Assembly (NCBI GenBank): GCA_017551865.1
Contig: JAFZKB010000004.1
Span: 1 to 47,032 of the forward strand
Length of the DNA: 47,032 nt
Direction: 5' to 3'
DNA from: Clostridiales bacterium
Lineage (GTDB): Bacteria; Bacillota; Clostridia; Saccharofermentanales; Saccharofermentanaceae
Shown here: positions 31,220-39,312 of the stretch, piece by piece
How positions within the stretch are numbered: the first letter of the stretch is position 1
Layout of the letters: each line of letters starts with the position of its first letter
Notes under the pieces: generated by a model
What the model saw: the letters and a program-made list of their open reading frames with translations, nothing else
Told to the model about the DNA's origin: nothing
The model's database searches: none
Program-made: the position numbers and the translations under genes

Positions 31220-32011
31220 ATGGATAACCGTAAAGAACTAGGTGCTACCTTTGATACGAAAGTATCTCTATACGAGAAGATGCGTCCCGGATATTTAGAG
31301 GACCTCTATCAGGCGATTTTTGATTACGTGAAGATCGATGGAAGCAGCCATGTTGTCGAGGTGGGAAGCGGCAGCGGTCAGGCGACGCTTCCAGTCCTTC
31401 AGAAAGGATGCACACTCACGGCGGTCGAATACGGAGAAAACTTTTCCGAACTACTGAAAGAGAAGTTCAGAGAGTATAAATTCGACGTGCTCACGGGGAA
31501 ATTCGAGGATGTCGAGCTCCCGGAAAATTCATACGATCTGGTATTCTCCGCGACGGCTTTTCACTGGGTCCCGGAAGAGATCGGGTATCCGAAGGTCCTC
31601 TCGATCTTAAAAGAAGGCGGCGCGTTTGCACGCTTTGCCAACCGCCCGTGCATCAGCCAGGATGATCCGGATCTTTTGCGTGAGATAAACGAGATCTACG
31701 ATGAGTACTATAACAAGCACTACGGGCTCCATTCCGGCACGAGAAAATGGTTCTCGGAGGAGGATGCGAAGGCGATCTCCCTGATCCCGGAAAAGTATGG
31801 TTTCAAGGATATCCGTTATCACCTTTTCTTCCGTGAAAGAGTCTTTACGGCGAAGGAATATACGCAGCTTCTGGGGACGTACTCCGACCACATCGCGCTC
31901 GGAGAAGAGATCCGGAATGCATTCTTTGGTAAAATCGAAGAAGCGATCGACCGTCACGGCGGAACGATCACGATAAAAGACACACTGGATCTGGAACTGG
32001 CAAGAAAGTAG
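31220..32011 (+). CDS. class I SAM-dependent methyltransferase
   Basis: A 263-residue methyltransferase of the Methyltransf_11/25 type. Motif I is HVVEVGSGSGQATLPVLQKG, post-I is LTAVEYGENFSELL, then YDLVFSATAFHWVPEEIGYP, which with the HW pair resembles trans-aconitate methyltransferase-like proteins, and LKEGGAFARFAN. The C-terminal 110 residues form a substrate lid. It is in the coupled gene run with 12-bp gaps on both sides. The substrate is unknown. Confidence 0.89.
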   Translation: MDNRKELGATFDTKVSLYEKMRPGYLEDLYQAIFDYVKIDGSSHVVEVGSGSGQATLPVLQKGCTLTAVEYGENFSELLKEKFREYKFDVLTGKFEDVELPENSYDLVFSATAFHWVPEEIGYPKVLSILKEGGAFARFANRPCISQDDPDLLREINEIYDEYYNKHYGLHSGTRKWFSEEDAKAISLIPEKYGFKDIRYHLFFRERVFTAKEYTQLLGTYSDHIALGEEIRNAFFGKIEEAIDRHGGTITIKDTLDLELARK

Positions 32012-32023
32012 AGGAGGAGATGT

Positions 32024-32773
32024 ATGGAAGAGTTTTATATCAACTGTGACGGAATCAGGCTTCATGCCAAACTGGATAAGCCGGAAGGTTTTACAAAGGG
32101 TCCGCTTTGTATTCTGATCCATGGATTTACGGGAAATATGGAAGAGACTCATATCGTCGGTGCGCAGCAGGCGATGAATGATGCGGGTGTGGCGGTGCTC
32201 CGCGCAGAGATGTACGGACACGGCGGCAGTGACGGTGAGTTTTTGAAACATACACTTTATAAGTGGGTGACCAATGCGATCTCAGTCGTTAACTATGCAA
32301 AGACACTCGATTTCGTGACCGATCTTTATCTTTGCGGACATTCCCAGGGAGGTCTTCTTACGATGCTGATCGGCGGCATGTTCCCCGATACCTTTAAAGC
32401 GATCATCCCGCTGTCTCCCGCCTGGATGATCCCTGACGGAGCCAGAGAAGGAAATCTTCTCGGCATTAACTTCGATCCGAAGCATATACCGCAGACTCTG
32501 GAAAACTATGGAGTGGTACTCTCCGGAGACTATGTCCGTGTGGCGCAGACGATCCATGTCGAAGATGAGATCGAAAGATACGAAGGTCCAGTCCTCATCA
32601 TTCATGGAGATGAAGATGATTCGGTGCCTTTTATGTATGCGGAAAAAGCGATCAAGCTTTATAAGAACGCAAAACTGATTCCGATCCACGGAGACGATCA
32701 CTGCTTCACGAAGCATCTTGATGAGATGACAGATGCCTTAAGAAGGTTCTTCAAAGAAGAGGCCGGAAAATGA
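32024..32773 (+). CDS. alpha/beta hydrolase, cinnamoyl/feruloyl esterase-like
   Basis: A 249-residue cytosolic alpha/beta hydrolase. The oxyanion loop is LIHGFTGNMEETH, the nucleophile elbow CGHSQGG (S107), the acid in HGDEDDSVPF (D198), and the base in GDDHCF (H226). It resembles the LJ0536/Est1E-type esterases of gut and rumen bacteria that release ferulate or p-coumarate from plant wall fragments. GGAGGAG precedes the ATG. Its stop overlaps the GH43 start by ATGA, a coupling that supports a role in trimming esterified xylo- or arabino-oligosaccharides. Confidence 0.88.
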   Translation: MEEFYINCDGIRLHAKLDKPEGFTKGPLCILIHGFTGNMEETHIVGAQQAMNDAGVAVLRAEMYGHGGSDGEFLKHTLYKWVTNAISVVNYAKTLDFVTDLYLCGHSQGGLLTMLIGGMFPDTFKAIIPLSPAWMIPDGAREGNLLGINFDPKHIPQTLENYGVVLSGDYVRVAQTIHVEDEIERYEGPVLIIHGDEDDSVPFMYAEKAIKLYKNAKLIPIHGDDHCFTKHLDEMTDALRRFFKEEAGK

Positions 32774-34182
32774 AAAAGCAGGTCTTTAATCCCTATCTTC
32801 CCAGCTATGAATATATTCCGGACGGAGAGCCCCGAGTATTCAACGGGCGCCTCTATATCTACGGAAGTCACGACCGCTTTAACGGTGAAGTATACTGCGC
32901 GAATGACTACGTCTGCTGGTCCTGTCCGGAAACAGATCTTTCCGACTGGAGATACGAAGGCGTGATCTATAAGAAGACGCAGGACCCGAGAAATGCGGAT
33001 GGTTCCCATGCGCTCTGGGCGCCGGATGTCTGCCGTGGAAACGACGGGAAATACTATCTTTATTACTGCCTCGATTTTCTAAAAGAGATCGGCGTAGCGG
33101 TCGCGGATAATCCGGTCGGACCCTTTGAGTTTTTAGACTTCGTCCGTTATCCGAACGGAGATATTCTAGGTTCCCGTCCTGACGAGATCCGTCAGTTCGA
33201 TCCCGGCATCTTCATCGATGACGATAAGCGCATTTATCTCTTTTCCGGAAACAGTCCGCGATACAAGCAGACTCCGGTCGATAAGGACAGCCTGAAGATG
33301 GAGCTTGAGCAGGACATGATCACCGTCAAAGACGGACCTTACCATAACCTGCCGATCATTAACGATGCAGATGGCACGGAGTACGAGGCCCATCCTTTCT
33401 TCGAGGCAAGTTCCGTAAGAAAGATCAACGGAAAGTATTACTTCATCTATTCGTCCTGCTGGATGCACGAGCTCTGCTGGGCTGTATCGGATTCTCCATT
33501 AGGGGATTACCACTTCGGCGGCGTGCTGGTATCGAATGCAGACATCGGTGTCAACGGAAATACGGTGGCGAGAAACTACCGTGGAAACACACACGGAAGT
33601 GTAGCTTTCGTAAATGGAAAATGGTATGTGTTCTACCACCGCCAGACCAACCGCCATTTCTTCTCCCGCCAGGCCTGTGCCGAGGAGATCTATTTTGACG
33701 GAAAAGCCTTCCATCAGGCGGAGATCACTTCCTGCGGACTTAACGGCGGACCGCTTAAGGATGAGGGTAGTTACGAAGCACGAATCGCCTGCCACCTCTA
33801 CAGCAAAAACGGCACGACCGAAAGCCTTGCCGAGCAGCAGGACAGCAATCACCCCGCGTTTACCCAGGAGGGTGAAGACAGAGAGGATAACCCGAATCAA
33901 TACATTAACAACATGGTAGATGGCGCGACCGCCGGATACCGCTATTTCGACTTTCAGACAGCAAAGAAGATCGCTGTCGAAGTTCGAGGAACGGCAGACG
34001 GAGAGTTCGTAGTCAGAAACGGTCTTGGCGGTGATGTAGTCGCGAGGATCAAGGTGGAGCCTTCAGAAAACTGGACTTCTTTCTCGGCACCGCTTGCTAT
34101 CGGATCCGGCAAGCATGCACTTTATTTCACCTACGAAGGAAATGGTTCTGCGGACTTTAACACGTTCCGCTTCGATACGTGA
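32770..34182 (+). CDS. glycoside hydrolase family 43 protein with C-terminal CBM6-like domain
   Basis: A 470-residue protein. The first about 310 residues show GH43 five-bladed propeller phrases: FNGRLYIYGSHDR, ALWAPDVCRGNDGKYYLYY, IRQFDPGIFIDDDKRIYLF, HPFFEASSVRKINGKYYFIY (probable acid Glu) and HGSVAFVNGKWYVFYHRQ. Residues about 335-470 are a beta-sandwich like CBM6 (AGYRYFDFQTAKKIAVEVRG ... ALYFTYEGNG). There is no signal peptide, so it acts on imported arabinoxylan- or xylan-derived oligosaccharides. It is coupled to the upstream esterase by an ATGA overlap; no sugar transporter is adjacent. Confidence 0.92.
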   Translation: MKKQVFNPYLPSYEYIPDGEPRVFNGRLYIYGSHDRFNGEVYCANDYVCWSCPETDLSDWRYEGVIYKKTQDPRNADGSHALWAPDVCRGNDGKYYLYYCLDFLKEIGVAVADNPVGPFEFLDFVRYPNGDILGSRPDEIRQFDPGIFIDDDKRIYLFSGNSPRYKQTPVDKDSLKMELEQDMITVKDGPYHNLPIINDADGTEYEAHPFFEASSVRKINGKYYFIYSSCWMHELCWAVSDSPLGDYHFGGVLVSNADIGVNGNTVARNYRGNTHGSVAFVNGKWYVFYHRQTNRHFFSRQACAEEIYFDGKAFHQAEITSCGLNGGPLKDEGSYEARIACHLYSKNGTTESLAEQQDSNHPAFTQEGEDREDNPNQYINNMVDGATAGYRYFDFQTAKKIAVEVRGTADGEFVVRNGLGGDVVARIKVEPSENWTSFSAPLAIGSGKHALYFTYEGNGSADFNTFRFDT

Positions 34183-34194
34183 TCAGGTACCTTT

Positions 34195-34887
34195 ATGAGT
34201 CGAGATAACAGCACAGCGAAAATACGTCAGATCCTGACGAATATCGTGATCGTGATCCTGGTTTCGATCGGTATGTACATGACCATGACATACCGGAGTG
34301 CCTGGATGGAGTTTCAGATGCGGGGCATCATGTGCCTCCGCTACTTCACTGTGCAGTCGAATCTCTTCGCCGGGATCGTGGCACTGATAGCGCTTTTCTA
34401 TCAGGGAAAAGCAACGAAAGTCCTGAAGTTCATGTCCGCGACGGCGACGGGTCTCACGTTTACCGTGGTAGTTCTTTTCCTGGGACCCGTATACGGGTAC
34501 TGGCGCATGTATAAAAATGCCAATCTCTACTTTCATCTGATCGTTCCGCTCATCTGCATGATCGACTTCATCCTGATCTCGGACGCGCCGAAGAAGCTGA
34601 AGTGGAAGATCTCCTGCACCATGCTGACGGTGGCCTATGGTTTCGGATATATACTGAATATCCTCATCAACGGCAAGGGTGGAAGATACCCTAACAACAA
34701 TGATTTCTACTTATTTCTCCGCTGGGGATGGGGAGTCGCTGTCCTTATCTTTGCCGGCATCATCCTCGTGACTTTCGGCATCTCGTGCCTTCTTTCGTTT
34801 CTGAATAGTAAAGCCGGGAAATGGTATAATGATTCTCATGGAAACGGTGCTGAAAACAGGGCATCTACAGGGGGAGAAGACGCATGA
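34195..34887 (+). CDS. Pr6Pr-like six-helix membrane protein
   Basis: A 230-residue integral membrane protein with about six helices. The phrase LRYFTVQSNLFAGIVALIAL in helix 2 and a conserved aromatic/His pattern (FHLIVPLICMIDFILIS) fit the Pr6Pr family, whose function is not established. It starts 12 bp after GH43, with a modest CAGGTAC site. A strong extended -10 promoter for the next gene lies within its last 70 bp. Its stop overlaps the next start by ATGA. The call rests on topology and two motifs. Confidence 0.7.
   Translation: MSRDNSTAKIRQILTNIVIVILVSIGMYMTMTYRSAWMEFQMRGIMCLRYFTVQSNLFAGIVALIALFYQGKATKVLKFMSATATGLTFTVVVLFLGPVYGYWRMYKNANLYFHLIVPLICMIDFILISDAPKKLKWKISCTMLTVAYGFGYILNILINGKGGRYPNNNDFYLFLRWGWGVAVLIFAGIILVTFGISCLLSFLNSKAGKWYNDSHGNGAENRASTGGEDA
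34822..34830 (+). promoter_or_regulatory. internal extended -10 promoter
   Basis: TGGTATAAT (34822-34830), identical to the 9-mer at 5312-5320, lies within the end of the membrane protein gene and 53 bp before the start at 34884. It could give the DinB-DUF3795 gene independent expression. Confidence 0.5.
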
Positions 34888-35939
34888 ATAAAGACTGGTC
34901 AGATAAGAATAAGAAGATGCAGACTTTGATCGGAAAAGAAGCGACTTTTCCGGAGGGGATCGATGTTCTTATCGATCTTCGAAACAACCTTTTTGAACAG
35001 ATCACGTCGATCGCGAAGAATTATCCTGCGGAGGCTTTCTACCTGATGCCGTTTGCCGGAGCGGACGGATATCACAGTAAGACACTCATCTACTCGATGT
35101 GGCATATCTTCCGTATCGAGGATATCGTGGCCCATGAATTGATCGCCAAAGATGAGCAGGTACTTTTCACGGGGAATTGGCTGAAGAAAACGAAGAGTCC
35201 GATCATCACGACCGGAAATGAACTTCATGATGAAGGGATCGCGGAATTCTCGAAGAAGCTGGATGTGAAGGCTGTCTATGAATACTGCAGAGCCGTTATG
35301 GAATCCTCAAATGAGATCCTTAAAAAGCTGACATATAAGGATCTGAAGAGAACGTTCACGGATGCGGATAAGAAACAGATCCTAAAAAGCAAGAGCGTAA
35401 GTACAGATGAGAGCGCGGTCTGGCTGATCGATTACTGGCGTGATAAAGATGTGAAAGGACTTCTGAAGATGCCATTCAGCCGGCACTGGATCATGCATAT
35501 CGAGGCAATGTGCCGCATCACGAACAAGCTCTGCCAGAAGGCGAAAAAGGGCGTCGATCAGATTGCGTACTGCGGTCTTTCCTGTGCGCACTGTTTTCTG
35601 AAGGACTGGTGTGGTTCCTGTAGAACCAAATATAACACGTGCTCTTATGCGAAGTGCTCGCCGGACGGGGTATGCCCGAATGCTGCATGCTGCAGGAAAA
35701 AGGGCCTCGACGGCTGTTACGAGTGTGACGATATCCGTGATTGCAAACACGGATTCTACTCCCTGGGAAAGGAAGTCCATGCCATCAAGTCGATGTCGCT
35801 TTTTATCCGCAAGTACGGAAAGAAGGAAGTGCAGACTGTCCTTGAAAACCTTCATAAGAAGCAGGATTTCGAGAAGGTCCAGGAGGTCCTTGGTGACGAC
35901 ATAGATCAGGGACTTCGTATTCTGGAAGAGAACCGCTGA
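34884..35939 (+). CDS. DinB-like and DUF3795 (Cys-rich) fusion protein
   Basis: A 351-residue two-part protein. Residues about 15-215 look like a DinB-type four-helix bundle, with metal-ligand-like histidines in SMWHIFRIEDIVAHEL and SRHWIMHIEAMCRI. Residues about 228-350 match DUF3795: QIAYCGLSCAHCFLKDWCGS and about 13 cysteines between 230 and 287, ending in LFIRKYGKKEVQTVLENL. DUF3795 may bind zinc or an iron-sulfur cluster. DinB proteins can act in thiol- or stress-linked chemistry. It has a strong GGGGGAG site, an ATGA overlap and its own internal promoter. The combined function is unknown. Confidence 0.8.
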   Translation: MNKDWSDKNKKMQTLIGKEATFPEGIDVLIDLRNNLFEQITSIAKNYPAEAFYLMPFAGADGYHSKTLIYSMWHIFRIEDIVAHELIAKDEQVLFTGNWLKKTKSPIITTGNELHDEGIAEFSKKLDVKAVYEYCRAVMESSNEILKKLTYKDLKRTFTDADKKQILKSKSVSTDESAVWLIDYWRDKDVKGLLKMPFSRHWIMHIEAMCRITNKLCQKAKKGVDQIAYCGLSCAHCFLKDWCGSCRTKYNTCSYAKCSPDGVCPNAACCRKKGLDGCYECDDIRDCKHGFYSLGKEVHAIKSMSLFIRKYGKKEVQTVLENLHKKQDFEKVQEVLGDDIDQGLRILEENR

Positions 35940-35958
35940 TATGCTTCAAGGTGAGAAG

Positions 35959-36405
35959 ATGGAAAAGATCGAGATCTATAACGATTCCATGAAGGAGGCT
36001 GTGTTCGCGTTTACGGATGCGTGTTTCCGAAGTGTCGGTAAGGAATTTGAGCCCGAAGGAAGACATTCTGACTATAACGATATCGGAAAGAAATTTGACC
36101 GTTTCTGGTGCCTTCTTTCGGATGAAAAAGTGCTGGGAACAGTAGCAGTCAAGTGCCTCGATGAGACGACTTCCGAACTAAAAGCTCTGTATCTTTCACC
36201 GGAACTGCGCGGGAAGGGATATGGATATAAGTTGCTCGATCTGGCGGTTCTTTTCGCGACGGAAAAAGGATATAAGAGGATCGTTCTTGATTCCATGTCT
36301 AAGTATGCCGCGGCATTGAAGCTATATGAGAAGTATGGATTTACCCACATCACGAGGTACAATGAGAACCCCAAAGCGGATGTGTTTATGGAGTATATCC
36401 TCTAG
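35959..36405 (+). CDS. GNAT family N-acetyltransferase
   Basis: A 148-residue GNAT. The acetyl-CoA loop is LYLSPELRGKGYGYKLLDLA, followed by VLDSMSKYAAALKLYEKYGF, a MarR-associated or phosphinothricin-type pattern. The start could be ATG 35959 (AGGTGA close upstream) or ATG 35941, which directly follows the preceding stop and adds six residues. It is the last gene of the long rightward run before the SdpRI promoter. Confidence 0.85.
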   Translation: MEKIEIYNDSMKEAVFAFTDACFRSVGKEFEPEGRHSDYNDIGKKFDRFWCLLSDEKVLGTVAVKCLDETTSELKALYLSPELRGKGYGYKLLDLAVLFATEKGYKRIVLDSMSKYAAALKLYEKYGFTHITRYNENPKADVFMEYIL

Positions 36406-36437
36406 CATCGAACTCTTCAAAAAGAAATCGCGGCATA

Positions 36438-36481
36438 TTGACGCGGGGTTATTTCCGTCATACAATTAACCAAAAGGTTAA
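36438..36481 (+). promoter_or_regulatory. sdpRI promoter and operator
   Basis: -35 TTGACG (36438-36443), a 17-bp spacer and -10 TACAAT (36461-36466). A perfect palindrome TTAACC-AAAA-GGTTAA (36466-36481) begins at the last -10 base and covers the transcription start. This is the expected position for an ArsR-type autorepressor. Confidence 0.87.
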
Positions 36482-36501
36482 ATGATAAAGGGGGTGATGA
36501 T

Positions 36502-36765
36502 GTGGGTATTCAAAATACGATGAAGGCTTTAGCCGACCCTACCCGCAGAACCATCCTGAACCTTTTAAAGAAGAGCCGCCTGTCCGCAGGTGAGATCGCA
36601 GAACACTTCAACATGAGCCTGCCGGCTGTTTCCAAACATCTGGCGGTCCTGAAGGAAGCGGACCTGATCAGAGACCAGCGGGAAGGCAAGTACATCTTCT
36701 ACGAACTGAATGCATCCGTTCTGGATGAAGCGCTCCTATGGCTGAAAGATCTGCGAGGTGAGTAG
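36502..36765 (+). CDS. sdpR: ArsR/SdpR family autorepressor
   Basis: An 87-residue winged-helix repressor. MKALADPTRRTILNLLKK, AGEIAEHFNMSLPAVSKHLA, VLKEADLIRDQREGKYIFY are typical of SdpR/ArsR. It has no metal-binding CxC motif, consistent with SdpR rather than a metal sensor. It starts at GTG 36502 after AAGGGGGTGAT. It lies 2 bp before the SdpI gene. In Bacillus subtilis SdpI sequesters SdpR at the membrane when the SdpC toxin is present; the same gene pair and operator layout suggest similar logic, but no sdpABC-like toxin genes are in this window. Confidence 0.88.
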   Translation: MGIQNTMKALADPTRRTILNLLKKSRLSAGEIAEHFNMSLPAVSKHLAVLKEADLIRDQREGKYIFYELNASVLDEALLWLKDLRGE

Positions 36766-36767
36766 CC

Positions 36768-37436
36768 ATGAAAAAACTGTATACGATCATGCTTTTTACG
36801 ATTCTGATCCTTCTTACCGGCACGGTGATCTTCCTGATCCTTTCGCCGGATCAGATCCCGGTACATATGAGTATCTCGGGAGATGTGGACCGTATCGGAA
36901 GTAAATTTGAATACCTCGTGTTCCCTGGAATCGGCGCGGGACTCGGACTGTTCTTCGCCATCATGGGAAAACTGGAAAGAAGGAAGGCCGAAAAGTCGAA
37001 TGAGAAGATCCTTCTTTATACAGGGATCGGGGTGATCGCCCTGATCGCTCTTATCGGATTCTACTTCATGTTCCAGGCAGGCCGATATGATGCAGACACT
37101 GTGTCGGAAGGCTCCTTTGGCGACATGAATAAGCTTATGAATGTCGGCATCGGTGCTCTCCTGGTCGTGCTCGGTAACATCATGCCGAAGGCGAGAATAA
37201 ATTCTGTTTTCGGTATCCGCACCTCCTGGAGCATGGTAAATGATTCGGTCTGGCAGAAGACCCAGCGATTCGGCGGGATCACATGCGTGATCTGCGGTTT
37301 TCTGATGATCCTTCTTTCCCTGTTCATTCCTGGAGAATGGAATATAATCGTGATGCTCGGGATCATCACGGTCATGGCGATCCTTTGCGTAGCGGCTTCG
37401 TACAGATACTACACGGCCGATCAGCAGAAAGGATGA
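36768..37436 (+). CDS. sdpI: SdpI family immunity/signal membrane protein
   Basis: A 222-residue six-helix membrane protein. The N-terminal DUF1648 part has QIPVHMSISGDVDRIGSKFE; the C-terminal SdpI signature is GNIMPKARINSVFGIRTSWS followed by NDSVWQKTQRFGG. In B. subtilis SdpI protects against the SdpC killing peptide and removes SdpR from DNA. It forms an operon with sdpR and is followed within 6 bp by the U32-like gene, which may be co-transcribed. No cognate toxin is seen nearby, so it may respond to neighbours' peptides or have a housekeeping role. Confidence 0.92.
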   Translation: MKKLYTIMLFTILILLTGTVIFLILSPDQIPVHMSISGDVDRIGSKFEYLVFPGIGAGLGLFFAIMGKLERRKAEKSNEKILLYTGIGVIALIALIGFYFMFQAGRYDADTVSEGSFGDMNKLMNVGIGALLVVLGNIMPKARINSVFGIRTSWSMVNDSVWQKTQRFGGITCVICGFLMILLSLFIPGEWNIIVMLGIITVMAILCVAASYRYYTADQQKG

Positions 37437-37441
37437 CTTAT

Positions 37442-38344
37442 ATGGCAGGAGATAAGGCATACTATCACCTTCCCGGACTGTTCGAGTTCTATGAGCTCTA
37501 TAAGGTATTCCTGCCGCTTTTCAGGGAGCACCGTGAGTACTTCTACGACTGGTGTGAGATCGGGTCGATCTATGGTGCGCCGGGGGACTGTCTCTGGGGT
37601 GGCGGACGTGTCGGATTCGGTGATGCGGATCCCCGCGACGTGGCTTCTCTTATGAAGGAATACGGGATATCCTCGCGCCTGACGTTCAGTAATTCCCTGC
37701 TTACGGAGGCGCATCTTTCCGAAAAACGGTGCAATGATCTCTGTGCGCTTTTTGAAAAGAACAGCACGGCGGAAAACGGCATTATCGTGCATTCGGATCT
37801 GCTCCTTACGTATATCCGCGAGACGTATCCATCGTTCTATTTTGTCTCTTCGACGACGAAAGTGCTGACGGATTTTGATCAGTTTATAGACGAACTGGAT
37901 CGCGAAGAATTCCGCTATGTGGTGCCGGATTTTCGGTTAAATAAAGAGTTTTCCGCGCTAAAAGAACTGTCGCCGGAACAGAAGGGAAAAGTGGAGTTTC
38001 TCTGCAACGAATGCTGCTGGTTCGATTGTTTTGACCGGAAGAACTGCTATGAGAATGTCAGCCGAAAAAGTCTCGGCGAGGACTGTCCGGAGCACGAATG
38101 CGTGTCGCCGGAGGCGGCAAAAGGATACCGTTTCTCCGAGGCCATGAAGAACCCTGGTTTTATCGGGATCGGGGATATTCAGAACGTGTATCTTCCGGAA
38201 GGTTTTTCACACTTTAAGATCGAAGGAAGAAGTCTCGGAAGTGCCGTGATCCTCGAGTTCCTTCTATACTACATGACAAAGCCCGAGTACCAGCTGAAAG
38301 TAAGAGAAGAGATCTATCTCGACAGCTCTCTGGAACTTTTTTAG
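37442..38344 (+). CDS. Cys-rich protein resembling U32 peptidase-like TIM barrels
   Basis: A 300-residue cytosolic protein. GSIYGAPGDCLWGGGRVGFG, YGISSRLTFSNSLLTEAHLS and YFVSSTTKVLTDFDQFIDEL alternate as in an alpha/beta barrel. A cysteine cluster, FLCNECCWFDCFDRKNCYEN then CPEHEC, and the closing FSHFKIEGRSLGSAVILEFL recall U32 proteins, which carry iron-sulfur clusters in several members. I am not certain of the family. ATG 37442 has AAAGGATGA upstream; ATG 37433 overlaps the SdpI stop and is also possible. It shares a likely transcript with sdpRI. Confidence 0.65.
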   Translation: MAGDKAYYHLPGLFEFYELYKVFLPLFREHREYFYDWCEIGSIYGAPGDCLWGGGRVGFGDADPRDVASLMKEYGISSRLTFSNSLLTEAHLSEKRCNDLCALFEKNSTAENGIIVHSDLLLTYIRETYPSFYFVSSTTKVLTDFDQFIDELDREEFRYVVPDFRLNKEFSALKELSPEQKGKVEFLCNECCWFDCFDRKNCYENVSRKSLGEDCPEHECVSPEAAKGYRFSEAMKNPGFIGIGDIQNVYLPEGFSHFKIEGRSLGSAVILEFLLYYMTKPEYQLKVREEIYLDSSLELF

Positions 38345-38364
38345 AAGAATATGAAAAATAGGTG

Positions 38365-38395
38365 TTGACTCTGACGTTACGTAATAGTTTAGAGT
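38365..38395 (+). promoter_or_regulatory. MerR-type promoter for the TipAS regulator
   Basis: TTGACT (38365-38370) and TAGAGT (38390-38395) are separated by 19 bp, with a TTACGTAA palindrome (38377-38384) in the spacer and flanking ACTCT/AGAGT. The overlong spacer is typical for MerR activators. A TATACT directly after (38395-38400) would be too far for standard spacing. Confidence 0.75.
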
Positions 38396-38424
38396 ATACT
38401 TACCACGAAGGAGGAAACACGACA

Positions 38425-39153
38425 ATGATGACAGTGCATGAAGTGAGCAAGCTGACCGGCGTGAGTATACGCACGCTCCAGTACTACGACAAGATCGGTC
38501 TTTTATCGCCGGCGGAGAAGACCGATGCGGGGTACAGGCTGTATGACGATGCAGCCCTGGAAAGATTGCAGCAGATCCTGCTGTTTCGTGAGTTGGAGTT
38601 TCCGCTAAAAGATATCAGGGAGATCATCGAAAGCCCATTTTTCGACAGGAAGAAGGCGCTACAGCAGCAGATCGAACTCCTCACGCTGAAGAAGAAGCAC
38701 CTGGAGGACCTGATCACTTTTGCCCGTGGAATAAAAAAGACAGGAGTGAAAAACATGGATTTTTCAGCATTTGATACGAAGAAGATCGACGAGTACACAG
38801 AGAATGCCAGGAAGCAGTGGGGGGCCTCTCCGGAGTTTAAGGAGTTTGAGAAGAAGTCCGAAAACTGGACGGACGAAAGCAAGAAGGCTGTCTATGACAG
38901 CTTTATCCAGCTGTTTGCTGATTTCGGGAAGATCAAGGATTCTGATCCCTCTTCTCCGGAGGCGCAGCAGAAGGTTAAGGACCTTCAGGCATTTATCTCG
39001 AAGAATTTCTACAAGTGTTCTGATGAGGTTCTTTTCGGACTTGGGAAAATGTATGCTGCTGGAGGAGAGTTCACTGAGAACATCGATTCCTACGGCGGTT
39101 CCGGCACGGCGGAATTCGTGCATCAGGCGATCTCGATCTACTGTGGAAAGTAA
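38425..39153 (+). CDS. MerR family regulator with TipAS antibiotic-recognition domain
   Basis: A 242-residue protein. Residues 1-75 are the MerR winged helix (VHEVSKLTGVSIRTLQYYDK, GLLSPAEKTDAGYRLYDD). A coiled coil spans about 78-105. Residues about 115-242 are a TipAS domain (QWGASPEFKEFEKKSENWTD, FISKNFYKCSDEVLFGLGKM, YGGSGTAEFVHQAISIYC), which in TipA and Mta proteins binds thiopeptides or other drugs. Its promoter has the 19-bp spacer, so it is probably autoactivated. AAGGAGG supports ATG 38425 (or 38428). A terminator follows, and no efflux gene is adjacent. Confidence 0.91.
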   Translation: MMTVHEVSKLTGVSIRTLQYYDKIGLLSPAEKTDAGYRLYDDAALERLQQILLFRELEFPLKDIREIIESPFFDRKKALQQQIELLTLKKKHLEDLITFARGIKKTGVKNMDFSAFDTKKIDEYTENARKQWGASPEFKEFEKKSENWTDESKKAVYDSFIQLFADFGKIKDSDPSSPEAQQKVKDLQAFISKNFYKCSDEVLFGLGKMYAAGGEFTENIDSYGGSGTAEFVHQAISIYCGK

Positions 39154-39186
39154 TCTGAAGAACGCGTAAATCAAGCTCAGATAAGG

Positions 39187-39230
39187 CACCCCCCATTCGT
39201 TCGAAAACGTTCACGTAATGGGGGGTGTTC
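39187..39230 (+). terminator. intrinsic terminator
   Basis: CACCCCCCATT (39187-39197) pairs perfectly with AATGGGGGGTG (39217-39227), enclosing a 19-nt loop with some inner pairing, then TTCTT. It ends the TipAS regulator transcript. The T-tract is short. Confidence 0.75.
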
Positions 39231-39233
39231 TTA

Positions 39234-39242
39234 TGTTAGAAT
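39234..39242 (+). promoter_or_regulatory. extended -10 promoter for the VanZ gene
   Basis: TGTTAGAAT (39234-39242) followed by AGACCC, like the promoters at 8183 and 10219. It lies 71 bp before the chosen start and just past a terminator. Confidence 0.5.
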
Positions 39243-39312
39243 AGACCCATATCATGCGGGTCGAAAAGAGATGGACTATCCACGAGGAAGCATGTTTTTG
39301 GGGAGCAGCAGA

